A DNA stretch of 64,000 nucleotides from Cyanobium sp. ATX 6A2 (GTDB taxonomy: Bacteria > Cyanobacteriota > Cyanobacteriia > PCC-6307 > Cyanobiaceae), in the NCBI RefSeq assembly GCF_024346355.1, contig NZ_JAGQCU010000012.1:1-64000 (forward strand). The letters run 5' to 3'. The position numbers and the translations under genes are program-made. Under the pieces are notes generated by a model, which was not told the DNA's origin, searched no databases, and worked only from the letters and a program-made list of their open reading frames with translations. Shown here one piece after another: positions 23,725 to 32,622 of this stretch. Each line of letters begins with the position of its first letter. Position 1 is the first letter of the stretch.

Positions 23725-24687
23725 TCAGCCCAGGCGGCCGGCCAGGTTGATCAGGCCTGCCCGGATCTGCCCCAGGCCGGATCGCTCCTGGCCTTCGGCG
23801 AGCCAGAGCAGGGGGCGCCGCCGGCGCTGCGGCGCCGCCAGCAGGGTGGCTGCCAGATCCCGCCACTGCCGCCAGCACTGCAGGTGGTGCTGCTCCATCA
23901 GCCAGTCGAGCTGGGGCACGGTGCGCTCGATGCCATCGCGCAGTTGCTCGTCGATGGCTTTGCGCAGCACCTCCAGGTCGTTGAGCTCAGCCAGCAGATC
24001 CCGGCCCCTCCGCAGCTGCTGGCGCCAGCGTTGGCGGGCGCTGGCGCCTGCCAGGGGCAGGTTGTCGAGCCGGTCGCCATGGTCCTCGAGGCAGACCCCC
24101 AGATCCCGCAGGCCGGCCAGCTCCTCCCTGCGCTCAGCCACCCACCAGCCGCGGTGCAGCAGCAGCGGTGCGGGGTCGGCCTCCCACTCCAGCAGCCAGG
24201 CCTGCAGGGGCTCCTCCCCCAGGGCCGTGTAGCGGGGGTCCCGCAGCCAGCCCTGCAGCCGGGCAAGCTGCTCGAGATGGCCACCACTGCGCAGTGCCTC
24301 CCCGAGATGGTCGTGGGCCAGCTGCCGTTCGCGCTTCAGCTGTCGCAGCACCGGCTTGAGCCGGCGCACCTCCCGCTCCGGTGCCTGGGGCAGGAAGGCG
24401 ACATCGAGGCGCTCCCGCAGGCGATCGAGATCCCGGACCATCGCCAGTCGCCGCTGGGTTTTGGCGAGTCGTTTGGCGTTCACGCCCTCGGGTAGATCCA
24501 GGGCCGGCTCGAACTGCAGCAGGCTGTGGAGCAGCTGGCGCAGGTGGTCATCCATCTGGCGCAGGGGTTCTGGATCCCGGTTCTCCAGCACTGCCGCCTG
24601 GAGCTCCACCAGCCCCCGGCAGTGCTGGGCGATCAGGCCATGGGCGTGATCGCCGTTGAGGATCGGCATGGCTGCGGCTGCCATCAC
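23725..24687 (-). CDS. CHAD-domain protein (likely polyphosphate-binding)
   Basis: The 320-residue, all-helical, very Arg/Lys/His-rich protein has the paired CHAD repeats: VRDLDRLRERLDVAFLP...VRRLKPVLRQLKRERQLAHDHL and ELNDLEVLRKAIDEQL...WRQWRDLAATLLAAP. Basic and histidine faces of CHAD helices bind inorganic polyphosphate in characterised members. There is no CYTH phosphatase domain. A pair of Pho-box-like octamers lies 30-48 bp upstream, in the short gap after corA, which would fit induction with the phosphate regulon. Confidence 0.82.
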   Translation of the reverse strand: MMAAAAMPILNGDHAHGLIAQHCRGLVELQAAVLENRDPEPLRQMDDHLRQLLHSLLQFEPALDLPEGVNAKRLAKTQRRLAMVRDLDRLRERLDVAFLPQAPEREVRRLKPVLRQLKRERQLAHDHLGEALRSGGHLEQLARLQGWLRDPRYTALGEEPLQAWLLEWEADPAPLLLHRGWWVAERREELAGLRDLGVCLEDHGDRLDNLPLAGASARQRWRQQLRRGRDLLAELNDLEVLRKAIDEQLRDGIERTVPQLDWLMEQHHLQCWRQWRDLAATLLAAPQRRRRPLLWLAEGQERSGLGQIRAGLINLAGRLG

Positions 24688-24716
24688 TCCACTCTCCCGG
24701 CCCCAGAGCCCCTCAA

Positions 24717-24735
24717 CGGTTAAGGGAAGGTTGTC
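24717..24735 (-). promoter_or_regulatory. Pho-box-like half-sites upstream of the CHAD gene
   Basis: On the minus strand GACAACCT (24735-24728) and CTTAACCG (24724-24717) start 11 bp apart. Both match the 3' or central part of the PhoB octamer. Two half-sites are weaker evidence than the three-site arrays before the pstS genes. Confidence 0.4.
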
Positions 24736-25836
24736 TCAGCGGGGGGTCGTCCAGTCCTGGAACCAGCCGCGACGCTGCAGCAGCCACACCTGCAGGGTCG
24801 CCACCAGCGCCATCAGCAGCAGCGCATAGGCATAGCCGTGGCGCCAGTGCAGTTCGGGCATGTGCTCGAAATTCATGCCGTAGATGCCGCCGATCACGGT
24901 GAGTGGAGCGAAGATGCTGGTGATGATCGTGAGCGTCTTCATCACCTGGTTCATGCGGTTGCTCACGGTGGCGGCATAGGCCTGGGAGATGCCATCGCAC
25001 TGGTGGCGCAGCAGCTCGCAGTTCTCGAACAGCAACTCCACCTGCTCGGCCATGTCGGTGAAGCCGGCGAGAGCCTCCGGGCCGAGGAGCTGCTGCCGCT
25101 GGCGCAGCAGCTTTCTGATCTGGTGGCGCAGCGGCCAGATCTGATGGCGGATCCGGCGCACGTTGCTGCGGTGTTGGAAGGCCATGGTCAGCAGCCTGGG
25201 TTTGGCCCGTCTCAGTGCCGCCTCCTCCAGCTCATCGAGCCGGTTGGCCATCTGCTCGAGGATCGGAAACAGGCCATCGAGCACGTCATCGATCAGGTAG
25301 TGCAGGATGTCGTCGAGATCGCGCTGGTCCACCGCGCTGGCGTTGGAGCGCAACCAGGCGGTGATCTCGGCAAACGAGTCCCCCTTGTTGGCCTCCTCGA
25401 AGCTCACCAGCAGGTTGGGCATCAGCAGCAGGCCCACCTGGGAACTGATCAGGTGGGCCGGATCGCGGGCCGTGGCCAGGCGATGCAACACCACCAGGAG
25501 GGCGTGATCGAGACTGTCTACCCGTGGCCGCTGGGGCACCTCCAGCAGGGGTGGCAGCAGCAGGGGCGGAATTCCCAGCCCCTCGAGCTGGGTGGAGATC
25601 TGATCCGGGTGGGACAAGCCCACCACCCGCAGCCAGATCGGCGCCCCGAGAGCCTTCAGCCGTTGCAGGTCGCGGGCTGTGGCCACCGTGCACAGCTCGG
25701 CCCCGTTGGGGCCAAACACCATGGCGCTGAGGCGGCTGGGTTGGTGACCGCCATGCACATAGAGCTCGGTGGGCAGGCTGGCCGGCCGTTCCTCGAGGCG
25801 GCGGGAGGTCAGGGCACCAGGGGTCGGACGCAGCAC
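24736..25836 (-). CDS. corA: CorA-family magnesium/cobalt transporter
   Basis: The 366-residue protein has a large cytoplasmic N-terminal funnel domain (about 1-300, with a long helix QRQQLLGPEALAGFTDMAEQVELLFENCELLRHQ-type region before the membrane) and two C-terminal membrane segments. The ion filter is GIYGMNFEHMPEL between them, and the basic end is LQRRGWF. The GMN motif is diagnostic. It is a pentameric channel for Mg2+ (also Co2+ and Ni2+). A 50-codon frame encoding a small hydrophobic protein ends inside the start of this gene. Confidence 0.92.
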   Translation of the reverse strand: MLRPTPGALTSRRLEERPASLPTELYVHGGHQPSRLSAMVFGPNGAELCTVATARDLQRLKALGAPIWLRVVGLSHPDQISTQLEGLGIPPLLLPPLLEVPQRPRVDSLDHALLVVLHRLATARDPAHLISSQVGLLLMPNLLVSFEEANKGDSFAEITAWLRSNASAVDQRDLDDILHYLIDDVLDGLFPILEQMANRLDELEEAALRRAKPRLLTMAFQHRSNVRRIRHQIWPLRHQIRKLLRQRQQLLGPEALAGFTDMAEQVELLFENCELLRHQCDGISQAYAATVSNRMNQVMKTLTIITSIFAPLTVIGGIYGMNFEHMPELHWRHGYAYALLLMALVATLQVWLLQRRGWFQDWTTPR

Positions 25837-25961
25837 GGGGCCTCAGGGACGATCCAGCGGTCGAGCACCTGGGCGCCGCCCAGAAGGGAGGCCTGCAGCA
25901 GCAGGCAAACCATCACGTCGGACACCAGGCTCGAAGAGATCATGCCGCTCGCGTGCGCCAT
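25809..25961 (-). CDS. possible 50-residue membrane protein before corA
   Basis: From ATG 25961, preceded by GAGG at seven bases, the frame encodes MAHASGMISSSLVSDVMV followed by a hydrophobic stretch (CLLLQASLLGGAQVL) and a short Cys-containing tail. It overlaps the corA start by 28 bp, consistent with coupling. The rest of the gap 25962-26176 shows nothing I recognise. This may be a chance frame. Confidence 0.3.
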   Translation of the reverse strand: MAHASGMISSSLVSDVMVCLLLQASLLGGAQVLDRWIVPEAPCCVRPLVP

Positions 25962-26176
25962 CGGCATCCTCGGGGCAGGGGCCCGGCCCGTCGGTGCCGC
26001 AGGCCACAACGGCCGCCCTGAGGTGTGCGGTGTGGCGGCGTGCAAGCCAGCTTCGCAGCTACTTTGAAATGAACGTCCAACTTCGGCGCAGGGCTTCCAC
26101 CTGCAGCACCCCGCCCTTGAGCTCTTCCCCCTACAGGTCATCCTCCGGTGACCGTCGCCCCGACGAAGCGCCCAGC

Positions 26177-26395
26177 GTGCGCGCGCCCCTGGAGGCCCAT
26201 TCCTCCTACCGGGCTCAGGATTGGTCGCCCCAGCGGGTGACGTTTCACCAAAACCTGGAAACCTTCGCCGACCGCGTGGGGCTGCTGGTGGGCCTGCAGA
26301 GCAACGGCAAGCTCAGCCAGGAGGAGGCCTACGACGAGATCCGGCGCATGTGGAAGCAGCTCAAGGACAGCAAGGGCTCGCTGCTGAAGGATTGA
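26177..26395 (+). CDS. small conserved cyanobacterial protein (DUF7219-like)
   Basis: The C-terminal part, VTFHQNLETFADRVGLLVGLQSNGKLSQEEAYDEIRRMWKQLKDSK, matches a pattern I recall in short cyanobacterial proteins (NLQEFAQRV...L..GGKLSPEEAYKQIK.LWKQLK). The GTG at 26177 (VRAPLEAHSSYRAQDW) gives 72 residues, near the usual length; an ATG at 26071 would give 107. It appears to be soluble and helical. The function is unknown. It ends 22 bp before the convergent Na/Pi cotransporter gene. Confidence 0.65.
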   Translation: MRAPLEAHSSYRAQDWSPQRVTFHQNLETFADRVGLLVGLQSNGKLSQEEAYDEIRRMWKQLKDSKGSLLKD

Positions 26396-26416
26396 GGGAG
26401 GGTTCCGGGGGTTGCT

Positions 26417-28003
26417 TCACTCCTGCTGGCCCAGGTGACTGCTGATGCGCTCCAGGTGCTCGCTCACCCGGCGCAGCCAGCGCATCGCCTCCAGGCGCGC
26501 AGTGCCGCCGTCCACATCCAGATCCCCGGCCGCCACCCGCGCCAGCACTTCGTCGCGGTAGGGATCCAGGCGCTGGGCAAACCGGCGGGCGCAGCCCTGG
26601 GTGGCGGCGGCTGAGAGTTGCCACTGGCGCTCCAGGGTGAGGGGGATCAGGCGTTCCACCAGGTGCTGCAGGGCCTGGCGCTCGTCGGCCAGGGAGGCAC
26701 TGCCCACCACGGTGCGCAACCGTTCCGGTTCCTCCTCGCAGCGTTCATGCAGCCGCTGCAGGTGATCGAGGCCATGGAGCAGATGCACGAGCTGCCGGCC
26801 CAGGGGCTCGCTGAGGCCGCCGAGGTGTATCTGGTCGAGATAGAGCTCCAGCCGGTCGAGGTCGGCCTGCAGCACGTGCAGTGTCCGGGGCTGGCGGCGG
26901 CTGGATCGCTCCGCCAGTGCGCCACGCAGCAGGTTGAGCAGGGTCACGAAGGTCTGGTTGATCGCCGCCTCGGCCTGGCTGACGGCCGTATCCGCGTCCT
27001 CGGGCGGCGTGTCCGCGAGGGCATCCACCGTGCGGTCTCCGTCGGCGGGCAGCAGCCGGCGGATCAGGTTGGCGAAGGGCAGGGTGAATGGCAGCACCAG
27101 CAGCACACCGGTGACGTTGAAGCCGGTGTGAAACAGGGTGAGCGCGAATTCGGGATCATGGCGGCCCAGGGCCGGCCACCACTGCTCAAGGGCCCCCAGG
27201 TAGAGGGGCAGCACGGTGAAGGCCAGGCCGGCGGTGAGCAGGTTGAACACCACATGGCCCGCGGCGGTGCGCCGGGCGCTGAGGCTGCCCCCCAGGGCCG
27301 CCAGGATTGCGGTGATCGTGGTGCCCACATCCATGCCGATCACCAGGGCCAGGCCCTGGGGCAGGGCGATGGCGCCGGCGCCCAGGGCCGCCAGGGTGGT
27401 GGCCACCCCCGCCCCCGACGACTGGGTGATCACCGTGGTGAGCAGGCCGAGCAGCACCAGCTGCAGCCGGCCGATCAGGGTGCCGGCATCGAAGCGGCTG
27501 GGATCGAGCAAGAGACCCTGGCCGGCCATGGCCTGCTGCAGGGCCGCGATGCCGGTGAACAGCAGGGCGAATCCCGCCAGCGCGATTCCCAGCTGCGCCT
27601 GCCGGCCGCGGCCCAGCAGGCGCAGGGCGGCCCCCACCAGCAGCAACGGCAGCATCAGCTGGCTGAGGTTGAGCTTGATGCCCAGCAGGGCCACCAGCCA
27701 GCCCAGCCCGGTGCTGCCGATGTTGGCCCCGAAGATGATTCCCAGGGAGGCCTGGAAGCTCAGCAGGCCGGCACTCACGAACCCCACCGTGGCCACCGTG
27801 GTGGCCGACGACGACTGCAACAGGGCCGTGGTCAGGGCACCGCTGAAGGCGCCGCTCCAGGGCGAGCGGGTGAACCGCAGCAGCCCCTGGCGCAGCCGGC
27901 CGCCGGCGAGGCTGCGCAGCCCCTCGGTCATCAGCGCCATCCCGAGCAGGAACAGACCCAGACCGCCGGCGGCATTGAGCAGGACACCACCGGCTGAGGT
28001 CAT
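26417..28003 (-). CDS. Na+/phosphate cotransporter, NptA/PNaS family, with PhoU-like tail
   Basis: The 528-residue protein contains the two inverted repeats of the PNaS family, each with the phosphate/sodium motif: LLQSSSATTVATVGFV (about 61-76) and VITQSSGAGVATTLAALG (about 190-208). GANIGST and GMDVGTTITA belong to the same repeats. The C-terminal third (about 340-528) is soluble and helical, like PhoU. The protein should carry sodium-coupled phosphate across the inner membrane, either low-affinity uptake or export. It follows the pyruvate-kinase-like gene by 36 bp. No Pho box was seen close upstream. Confidence 0.87.
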   Translation of the reverse strand: MTSAGGVLLNAAGGLGLFLLGMALMTEGLRSLAGGRLRQGLLRFTRSPWSGAFSGALTTALLQSSSATTVATVGFVSAGLLSFQASLGIIFGANIGSTGLGWLVALLGIKLNLSQLMLPLLLVGAALRLLGRGRQAQLGIALAGFALLFTGIAALQQAMAGQGLLLDPSRFDAGTLIGRLQLVLLGLLTTVITQSSGAGVATTLAALGAGAIALPQGLALVIGMDVGTTITAILAALGGSLSARRTAAGHVVFNLLTAGLAFTVLPLYLGALEQWWPALGRHDPEFALTLFHTGFNVTGVLLVLPFTLPFANLIRRLLPADGDRTVDALADTPPEDADTAVSQAEAAINQTFVTLLNLLRGALAERSSRRQPRTLHVLQADLDRLELYLDQIHLGGLSEPLGRQLVHLLHGLDHLQRLHERCEEEPERLRTVVGSASLADERQALQHLVERLIPLTLERQWQLSAAATQGCARRFAQRLDPYRDEVLARVAAGDLDVDGGTARLEAMRWLRRVSEHLERISSHLGQQE

Positions 28004-28039
28004 CGCGCGGGCTGCTGCGGACCCGGCCAGCCTGCCTGG

Positions 28040-29902
28040 TCAGGGTTGGCCGCTGCCCACGCACGTTCTCTGGAAGCTCTGGCAGCACACCAGCCGGTCG
28101 CGGTGGCTGGGGTGCTCCGGCTGTCCGCTGAGGCTGCCGGCCGCGATCTGCCGCAGGGCGCGCACGGTGGCGGTGATGTTCGGCCCCTTGTTGAGCATCA
28201 GGGCATCGGCCCGCGCCCCCAGGGCCGCGTCGCTGATCTCCGCCCGGGTGGGGGTGCCATGGCGGGCCATCTCCTCCAGCACCTGGGTGGCCCAGATGCA
28301 GGGCACATGGGCGGCGGCGCAGAGGCGCAGGATCTCCTCCTGAATGGCGGCGAGGGCTTCCCAGCCGCATTCCACCGCCAGATCGCCGCGGGCGATCATC
28401 ACCCCCAGCGGCTGGGGCCGGCGCATGGCCGTGAGCAGCAGGCGGGGCAGATTGGCAAAGGCCTGGTGAGTTTCGATCTTCAGCACCACCCCCATCCGGC
28501 TGGCCCCCAGCTGCTCCAGTTCGCGCTGCAGGGCCTCCACATCGGTGCCCTGGCTCACGAACGAGTAATTGACGATGTGGGCGTGGGTCGTGGCGAAGGC
28601 CAGATCCTGCCTGTCCTTGGCGGTGAGTGCCGGCAGCTGCAGGTCGCTGTCGGGGAAGTTGATGCCCTTGTCGGCCCGCAGGCGGGTGCCGCGGGGTTTG
28701 CTCTCGTTGATCTCGATGGTCACCGCCTGCGCGTTCACCTGGCGGATCACGCCGCCGAGCTTGCCGTCGTCGAACACCACCCGCTGCCCAGGCTGGAGCG
28801 CAACGAAAACCTCCGGCAGGGTGCAACTGATGGTTCGCCGGCTGCGGCTGCTCGGCACGCTCTCCGCAGCGGCGGTGAGTTCGAGGGTGTCACCCACCCG
28901 CAGGAGCAGCTCTCCGGGGCAGGGGGGCAGGGCAGCCACCTCCAGCTCGGCGCCGCCCCCTTCGCGGCGGAAGCGCAGTCCGCCGGTGAACCGGCAGTGC
29001 TGCCGGCAGCCCAGCAGCAGGCCGTCGGCGCGGTGCTCCACCACCGTGAGTTCCCGCACGCGGCCGGACGCATCGCGGCCGCTGAAGCGGTCGCCGGGGG
29101 CCAGGGATTGGGCCACCCCTGCCTCGGGCAGCTTCACCACCGGCAGGGGGGTGATGTCGGCCTCCGGCACAGCCGGCTCCCGGCCCGGGGTCATCGCCAG
29201 GATCAGGGCCGGTTGCAGCAGGCGGCCGTAGCGATCCCGGCGGGGCCGGGCATCCACCACCCCGGGCTCCTCCGGCAGCGGGCCGGTGCGCAGCTTGGGT
29301 CCGCCCAGATCCATGCTCACCCGGCAGGAGCGCCCAGAGGTGCTGGCGGCCGTGTGCACGGCCGCCACCAGCGCCTGCCACACCGGGATGCTGTCGTGGG
29401 CGCAGTTGATCCGGGCGATGCCCATGCCTGCCTCCACCAGCTCCTGGATCAGGCCGGAGTGGTGGGCGGCCTCAGCGGGCAAGGTGACCATGATCGCGTT
29501 GCCCTGGCCCGTGGGCTCCTCGCCGAACAGCTGCTCGCAGTGCTGTTGGAGCAATTCCACGGCCAGGCCATGGCTGGGCGAGGCGGCTGCGACTGGCGGC
29601 TGATCCCCAGCTGCCAGCTGGGAGAGCACCGCGTTCAGGCTGGCCAGCAGGTGACCATCACAGCCCTCCAGGGAACTCAGGCCCCGTTCGCGCAGCTGGC
29701 GCTGCAGGCCGGGATGGTCGTGGCGGTGGAAGGCGATGAAGTGCAGCAGATTGCGCGCGCTCTCGCGGTATTGCGGCTGCACCGCGGTGAGCCAGTCGCC
29801 GCAGTCGGCTTCAAAGGCCAGCAGGTAGACCCGCAGGGCCTGCAGCTGTTGGATCAGTTCGGTATCGGGGAGGGGCGGCGCGGCGAGGGGACTGGTGTTC
29901 AA
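28040..29902 (-). CDS. pyruvate-kinase-like protein with extra N-terminal domain
   Basis: The 620-residue protein starts at TTG 29902; no ATG is available upstream. Residues about 160-590 carry the pyruvate kinase barrel and B domain: VEAGMGIARINCAHD, SMDLGGPKLRTG, the long inserted B domain, VFDDGKLGG, RADKGINFPDSDL, VLKIETHQAF and GVMIARGDLAVECGWE. ATQVLEEM and ARADALMLNKGPN end this region. KIETHQAF replaces the usual KIE(N/S)xxG and MLNKGPN replaces MLSGETA. The C-terminal allosteric domain is missing, while about 150 helical residues of unknown role are added at the N-terminus. It is not the housekeeping pyruvate kinase; the catalytic lysine region is altered enough to leave the reaction in doubt. 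Confidence 0.75.
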   Translation of the reverse strand: MNTSPLAAPPLPDTELIQQLQALRVYLLAFEADCGDWLTAVQPQYRESARNLLHFIAFHRHDHPGLQRQLRERGLSSLEGCDGHLLASLNAVLSQLAAGDQPPVAAASPSHGLAVELLQQHCEQLFGEEPTGQGNAIMVTLPAEAAHHSGLIQELVEAGMGIARINCAHDSIPVWQALVAAVHTAASTSGRSCRVSMDLGGPKLRTGPLPEEPGVVDARPRRDRYGRLLQPALILAMTPGREPAVPEADITPLPVVKLPEAGVAQSLAPGDRFSGRDASGRVRELTVVEHRADGLLLGCRQHCRFTGGLRFRREGGGAELEVAALPPCPGELLLRVGDTLELTAAAESVPSSRSRRTISCTLPEVFVALQPGQRVVFDDGKLGGVIRQVNAQAVTIEINESKPRGTRLRADKGINFPDSDLQLPALTAKDRQDLAFATTHAHIVNYSFVSQGTDVEALQRELEQLGASRMGVVLKIETHQAFANLPRLLLTAMRRPQPLGVMIARGDLAVECGWEALAAIQEEILRLCAAAHVPCIWATQVLEEMARHGTPTRAEISDAALGARADALMLNKGPNITATVRALRQIAAGSLSGQPEHPSHRDRLVCCQSFQRTCVGSGQP

Positions 29903-29991
29903 AGCTCAGGCACCACCGACGCGCTCTGTACCCATCGTGGTCAGCAGCTCGCTGCCACGACGGTGTTCCAGAGCACGTGGTGCCGTTGGCC

Positions 29992-30462
29992 TCAGGCCGC
30001 CAGGGGTGGGGCGGACAGGCACGTCGCCGGTGTGCGTTCGGCGCCGGCGATGGCGCTGGGGGTTTCGCGGCGGAAGCTGGTGAGCCGGTGGCGGCCGGCC
30101 CCGAGTTCAGCGGCGAGCACGGCGCATGCGCGCTCGGGCATGGTGTGATCGCCACAGGTGAACACATCCACGGCGGCATAGCCCGACTCGGGCCAGGTGT
30201 GGATGGAGATGTGGGATTCGGCCAGCAGGGCTAGCCCGGTGACGCCCTGGGGCTGGAAGCGGTGGGTGATGAGGTTGAGCAGGGTGGCACCGGCCTGATG
30301 GGCGGCGGCGGTGATGGTGTCCCTGAGGAAAGCCTGGTTGTCGAGCCGACCCGGATCGCAGTCGTAGAGCTCGAGGATGCAGTGTTTGCCAACCGTGTCG
30401 CAGCTGGGGGGCGCTGCGGTCCATCCAGGGTTGGGGTGCAGGGATTGCAGGGTTGGGGTCAT
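29992..30462 (-). CDS. speD: S-adenosylmethionine decarboxylase proenzyme
   Basis: The 156-residue protein (from ATG 30462, [10 protein letters not shown]; the open frame extends to 30570) has the bacterial SpeD core: [16 protein letters not shown], then [26 protein letters not shown]. Self-cleavage between E82 and S83 creates the pyruvoyl cofactor. It makes decarboxylated SAM, the aminopropyl donor for spermidine. The N-terminal 25 residues before GKHCILE are longer than usual. No spermidine synthase is nearby. It is followed after 89 bp by the pyruvate-kinase-like gene on the same strand. Confidence 0.93.
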   Translation of the reverse strand: MTPTLQSLHPNPGWTAAPPSCDTVGKHCILELYDCDPGRLDNQAFLRDTITAAAHQAGATLLNLITHRFQPQGVTGLALLAESHISIHTWPESGYAAVDVFTCGDHTMPERACAVLAAELGAGRHRLTSFRRETPSAIAGAERTPATCLSAPPLAA

Positions 30463-30622
30463 TGACCGGCCATGGGCACAATCCAGCAATGTAGGGCCAC
30501 TGCTCCCGGGGGCCATGCCGGTGCTCCTGGACACGCCTGCGGTTTGCATCCGCCCACCCGATGGCCTCAACCCCGGCGCCGGCGCTTAGGTCATCGCAGA
30601 GCACCGCCCCATCCCGGACGCC

Positions 30623-31717
30623 ATGGCCACCCCGTCGCCCTCAGTGCTGGTGCTCAACAGCGGCAGCTCCAGCCTCAAGGCGTCCCTGCGCGACGGGGCG
30701 GGGGGGCGCCTATGGCAGGAGCAGCGGGCCTGGGACGGCGGCGACGGCAGCCGGGCCATGGAGTCGCTGCTGGAGGACTGGCTGGCACCGGTGATCGCGG
30801 CCGCCGATCCCGCCCCCACCCTGGTGGCTCACCGCATCGTCCATGGCGGTGCCAGCTTCACGCGCCCCACCCGGCTGAGCCCGGCGGTGCTGCGGGAGCT
30901 GGAGGCCCTGGTGCCCCTGGCGCCGCTGCACAACGGCCCGGCCCTGCAGGCGATCGCCTGGCTGCAGCAGTGGCTGGCGGCCCATCCGCTGGCGGATGAG
31001 GCCGCCATTCCCCAGTGGGCCTGCTTCGACACCGGCTTTCATGCCAGTTTGTCCCCCGCGGCCTTCACCTATGCCCTCCCCGCTGCCTGGCGCGACCAGG
31101 GCCTGCGCCGCTTCGGCTTCCACGGCCTCAACCACCAGCACGTGGCCGAAACCGTGGCCCGGCTCCACCCCGGGGCCCGGCGGGTGATCAGCTGCCACCT
31201 GGGGGCCGGCTGCTCGCTTGCTGCCATCGCCATCGCTGCCGATGGCACCGCCCGCAGCATCGACACCACCATGGGTTTCACGCCCCTGGAGGGACTGGTG
31301 ATGGCCAGCCGCAGCGGCAGCGTGGACCCGGGACTGCTGCTGCAGTTGCTGCGCCAGGGGATCAGCGCCGAGGAGCTCGACCACGGCCTCAACCACGCCA
31401 GCGGCCTCAGGGGGCTCTCGGAGCTCAGCGGCGACATGCGCGAGTTGCGGACCGCGGCGGATCAGGGCCACGCTGGTGCCCTGCTGGCCATTGCCGTGTT
31501 CCGGCACCGGCTGCTGCAGGGCATCGGCGCCATGGCCGCCAGCCTCGGTGGTGTGACTGTGATCGCCCTCACTGGCGGCATCGGCGAGCACGACGACGCC
31601 CTGCTGGAGGAGCTGCGGGAGCGGCTCGACTGGCTGCAGCCCCTGGTGCTGCTGCGGGTGGCGGCCGATGAGGAGGGACTGATGGCCCGGCAGTGCCTGG
31701 CGGCCATGGCGTCTTGA
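30623..31717 (+). CDS. ackA: acetate kinase
   Basis: The 364-residue protein has the ASKHA-fold acetate kinase motifs in order: VLNSGSSSLKASL, AHRIVHGG, CFDTGFHASLSP, RRFGFHGLNHQHVAETV, SCHLGAGCSLAAI, DTTMGFTPLEGLVMASRSGSVDPGLL, LSELSGDMREL and TGGIGEHDDALLEELRERL. It converts acetyl phosphate and ADP to acetate and ATP. It is about 35 residues shorter than typical AckA, mainly at the C-terminus and in loops. No phosphotransacetylase gene is in the window; in a phosphate-starvation setting acetyl phosphate could also come from phosphoketolase. Confidence 0.93.
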   Translation: MATPSPSVLVLNSGSSSLKASLRDGAGGRLWQEQRAWDGGDGSRAMESLLEDWLAPVIAAADPAPTLVAHRIVHGGASFTRPTRLSPAVLRELEALVPLAPLHNGPALQAIAWLQQWLAAHPLADEAAIPQWACFDTGFHASLSPAAFTYALPAAWRDQGLRRFGFHGLNHQHVAETVARLHPGARRVISCHLGAGCSLAAIAIAADGTARSIDTTMGFTPLEGLVMASRSGSVDPGLLLQLLRQGISAEELDHGLNHASGLRGLSELSGDMRELRTAADQGHAGALLAIAVFRHRLLQGIGAMAASLGGVTVIALTGGIGEHDDALLEELRERLDWLQPLVLLRVAADEEGLMARQCLAAMAS

Positions 31718-31768
31718 TGTTGCCTTAACCCGGGTTGGTCAAGCTGGGGGCGTTCCCTTCAGTGTTTT

Positions 31769-32164
31769 ATGTCGGCTCCCACGGCTGATGAGCAGCTCCT
31801 CCACAGCATGCAGATGCTGAGCCGCAACGGCTCCATCCTCGAGCTCGAGCCCGGTGCGGTGATCTTCCGGGCCGGTGAGCCGGGCGACTGCCTGTATGGG
31901 GTGCTGGAGGGCAGCGTGCGGCTCACCTGGGGCGATGGCTCGGAAGCGGAGTGTCTCGGGACGGGCCGCTGCTTCGGCCAGGGCGCCCTGGTGCAGCCCG
32001 ACCACCGGCGCTATGGCACCGCCACCGCCACCGAGCCCACCAAGCTGATCGTGATGCAGCGCGAGGGCATGCTGTTCGCCATCGAGCAGCTGCCCATGTT
32101 CGCTCTGCAGCTGCTGGAGTCCACCGAACGGCGGCTGCAGCACCTGCGGGCGCTCGCGGCCTGA
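31769..32164 (+). CDS. single cyclic-nucleotide-binding-domain protein
   Basis: The 131-residue protein is one CNB/cupin-like barrel: LEPGAVIFRAGEPGDCLYGVLEGSVRLTW, then CFGQGALVQPDHRRYGTATATEPTKLIVM and a C-terminal helix. The phosphate-binding cassette residues RxAxxxA are not conserved, so ligand binding is uncertain. No DNA-binding or catalytic domain is attached. It may act as a regulatory subunit. It precedes the TerB-like gene by 43 bp. Confidence 0.75.
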   Translation: MSAPTADEQLLHSMQMLSRNGSILELEPGAVIFRAGEPGDCLYGVLEGSVRLTWGDGSEAECLGTGRCFGQGALVQPDHRRYGTATATEPTKLIVMQREGMLFAIEQLPMFALQLLESTERRLQHLRALAA

Positions 32165-32207
32165 GCGGGGCTGCCGGGGACCCATGCCTCTCCTTTGACA
32201 CGCCCCC

Positions 32208-32612
32208 ATGAATCAGGCCGAGGCCTTTGCCGCCATCACCGTTGCCGCCGTGGCGGCGGACCACTCCTTCGTGGGCGATGAGGCCAAGCTGATCCGCGAG
32301 CAGCTTCTGCAGCGCGCTCCCTACCGCACCATGCCGCTTCCCAGCTTCGGGGAGCTGTTCTCCGGCCTGCTGCTGCGGCTGCGTGACATCGGCTGGCAGG
32401 CCCTGGTGCGGGAGGCGGCACCGCAGTTGCAACCTGATCAGCGCGAAACCGCCTTTGCCCTGGCCGCCCAGTTGGTTCACTGTGACCGTGAGGTGAGCGC
32501 AGAGGAGGAGGCCTTCCTCGAGCAGGTGGCCCACCTGCTCGAACTGGCGCCCCAGCGCAGCCACCAGATCCTGGAGGTGTGTGCCTTGCTCAACGCCGAC
32601 TGCCTGGCCTGA
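32208..32612 (+). CDS. TerB-like helical protein
   Basis: The 134-residue, all-helical protein shows two halves resembling the TerB fold: AFAAITVAAVAADHSFVGDEAKLI and ETAFALAAQLVHCDREVSAEEEAFLEQVAHLLELA, each with an acidic loop (DHSFVGDE, DREVSAEE) where TerB binds metal. Tellurite-resistance TerB proteins and their many relatives are cytoplasmic stress proteins, and the precise function here is unknown. It probably shares a transcript with the CNB-domain gene. Confidence 0.7.
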   Translation: MNQAEAFAAITVAAVAADHSFVGDEAKLIREQLLQRAPYRTMPLPSFGELFSGLLLRLRDIGWQALVREAAPQLQPDQRETAFALAAQLVHCDREVSAEEEAFLEQVAHLLELAPQRSHQILEVCALLNADCLA

Positions 32613-32622
32613 TGTCAGCGCC

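Noticed and set aside
28046-30148. A 700-codon plus-strand open frame
   Set aside because: Antisense to the pyruvate-kinase-like and speD genes, both of which have clear family motifs; the frame encodes low-complexity H/Q/G-rich sequence.
31724-31741. CTTAACCC before the CNB-domain gene as a Pho box
   Set aside because: Only one octamer is present; positions 11 and 22 bp away do not match, and the bases form AACCCGGGTT, a short palindrome at the end of ackA.
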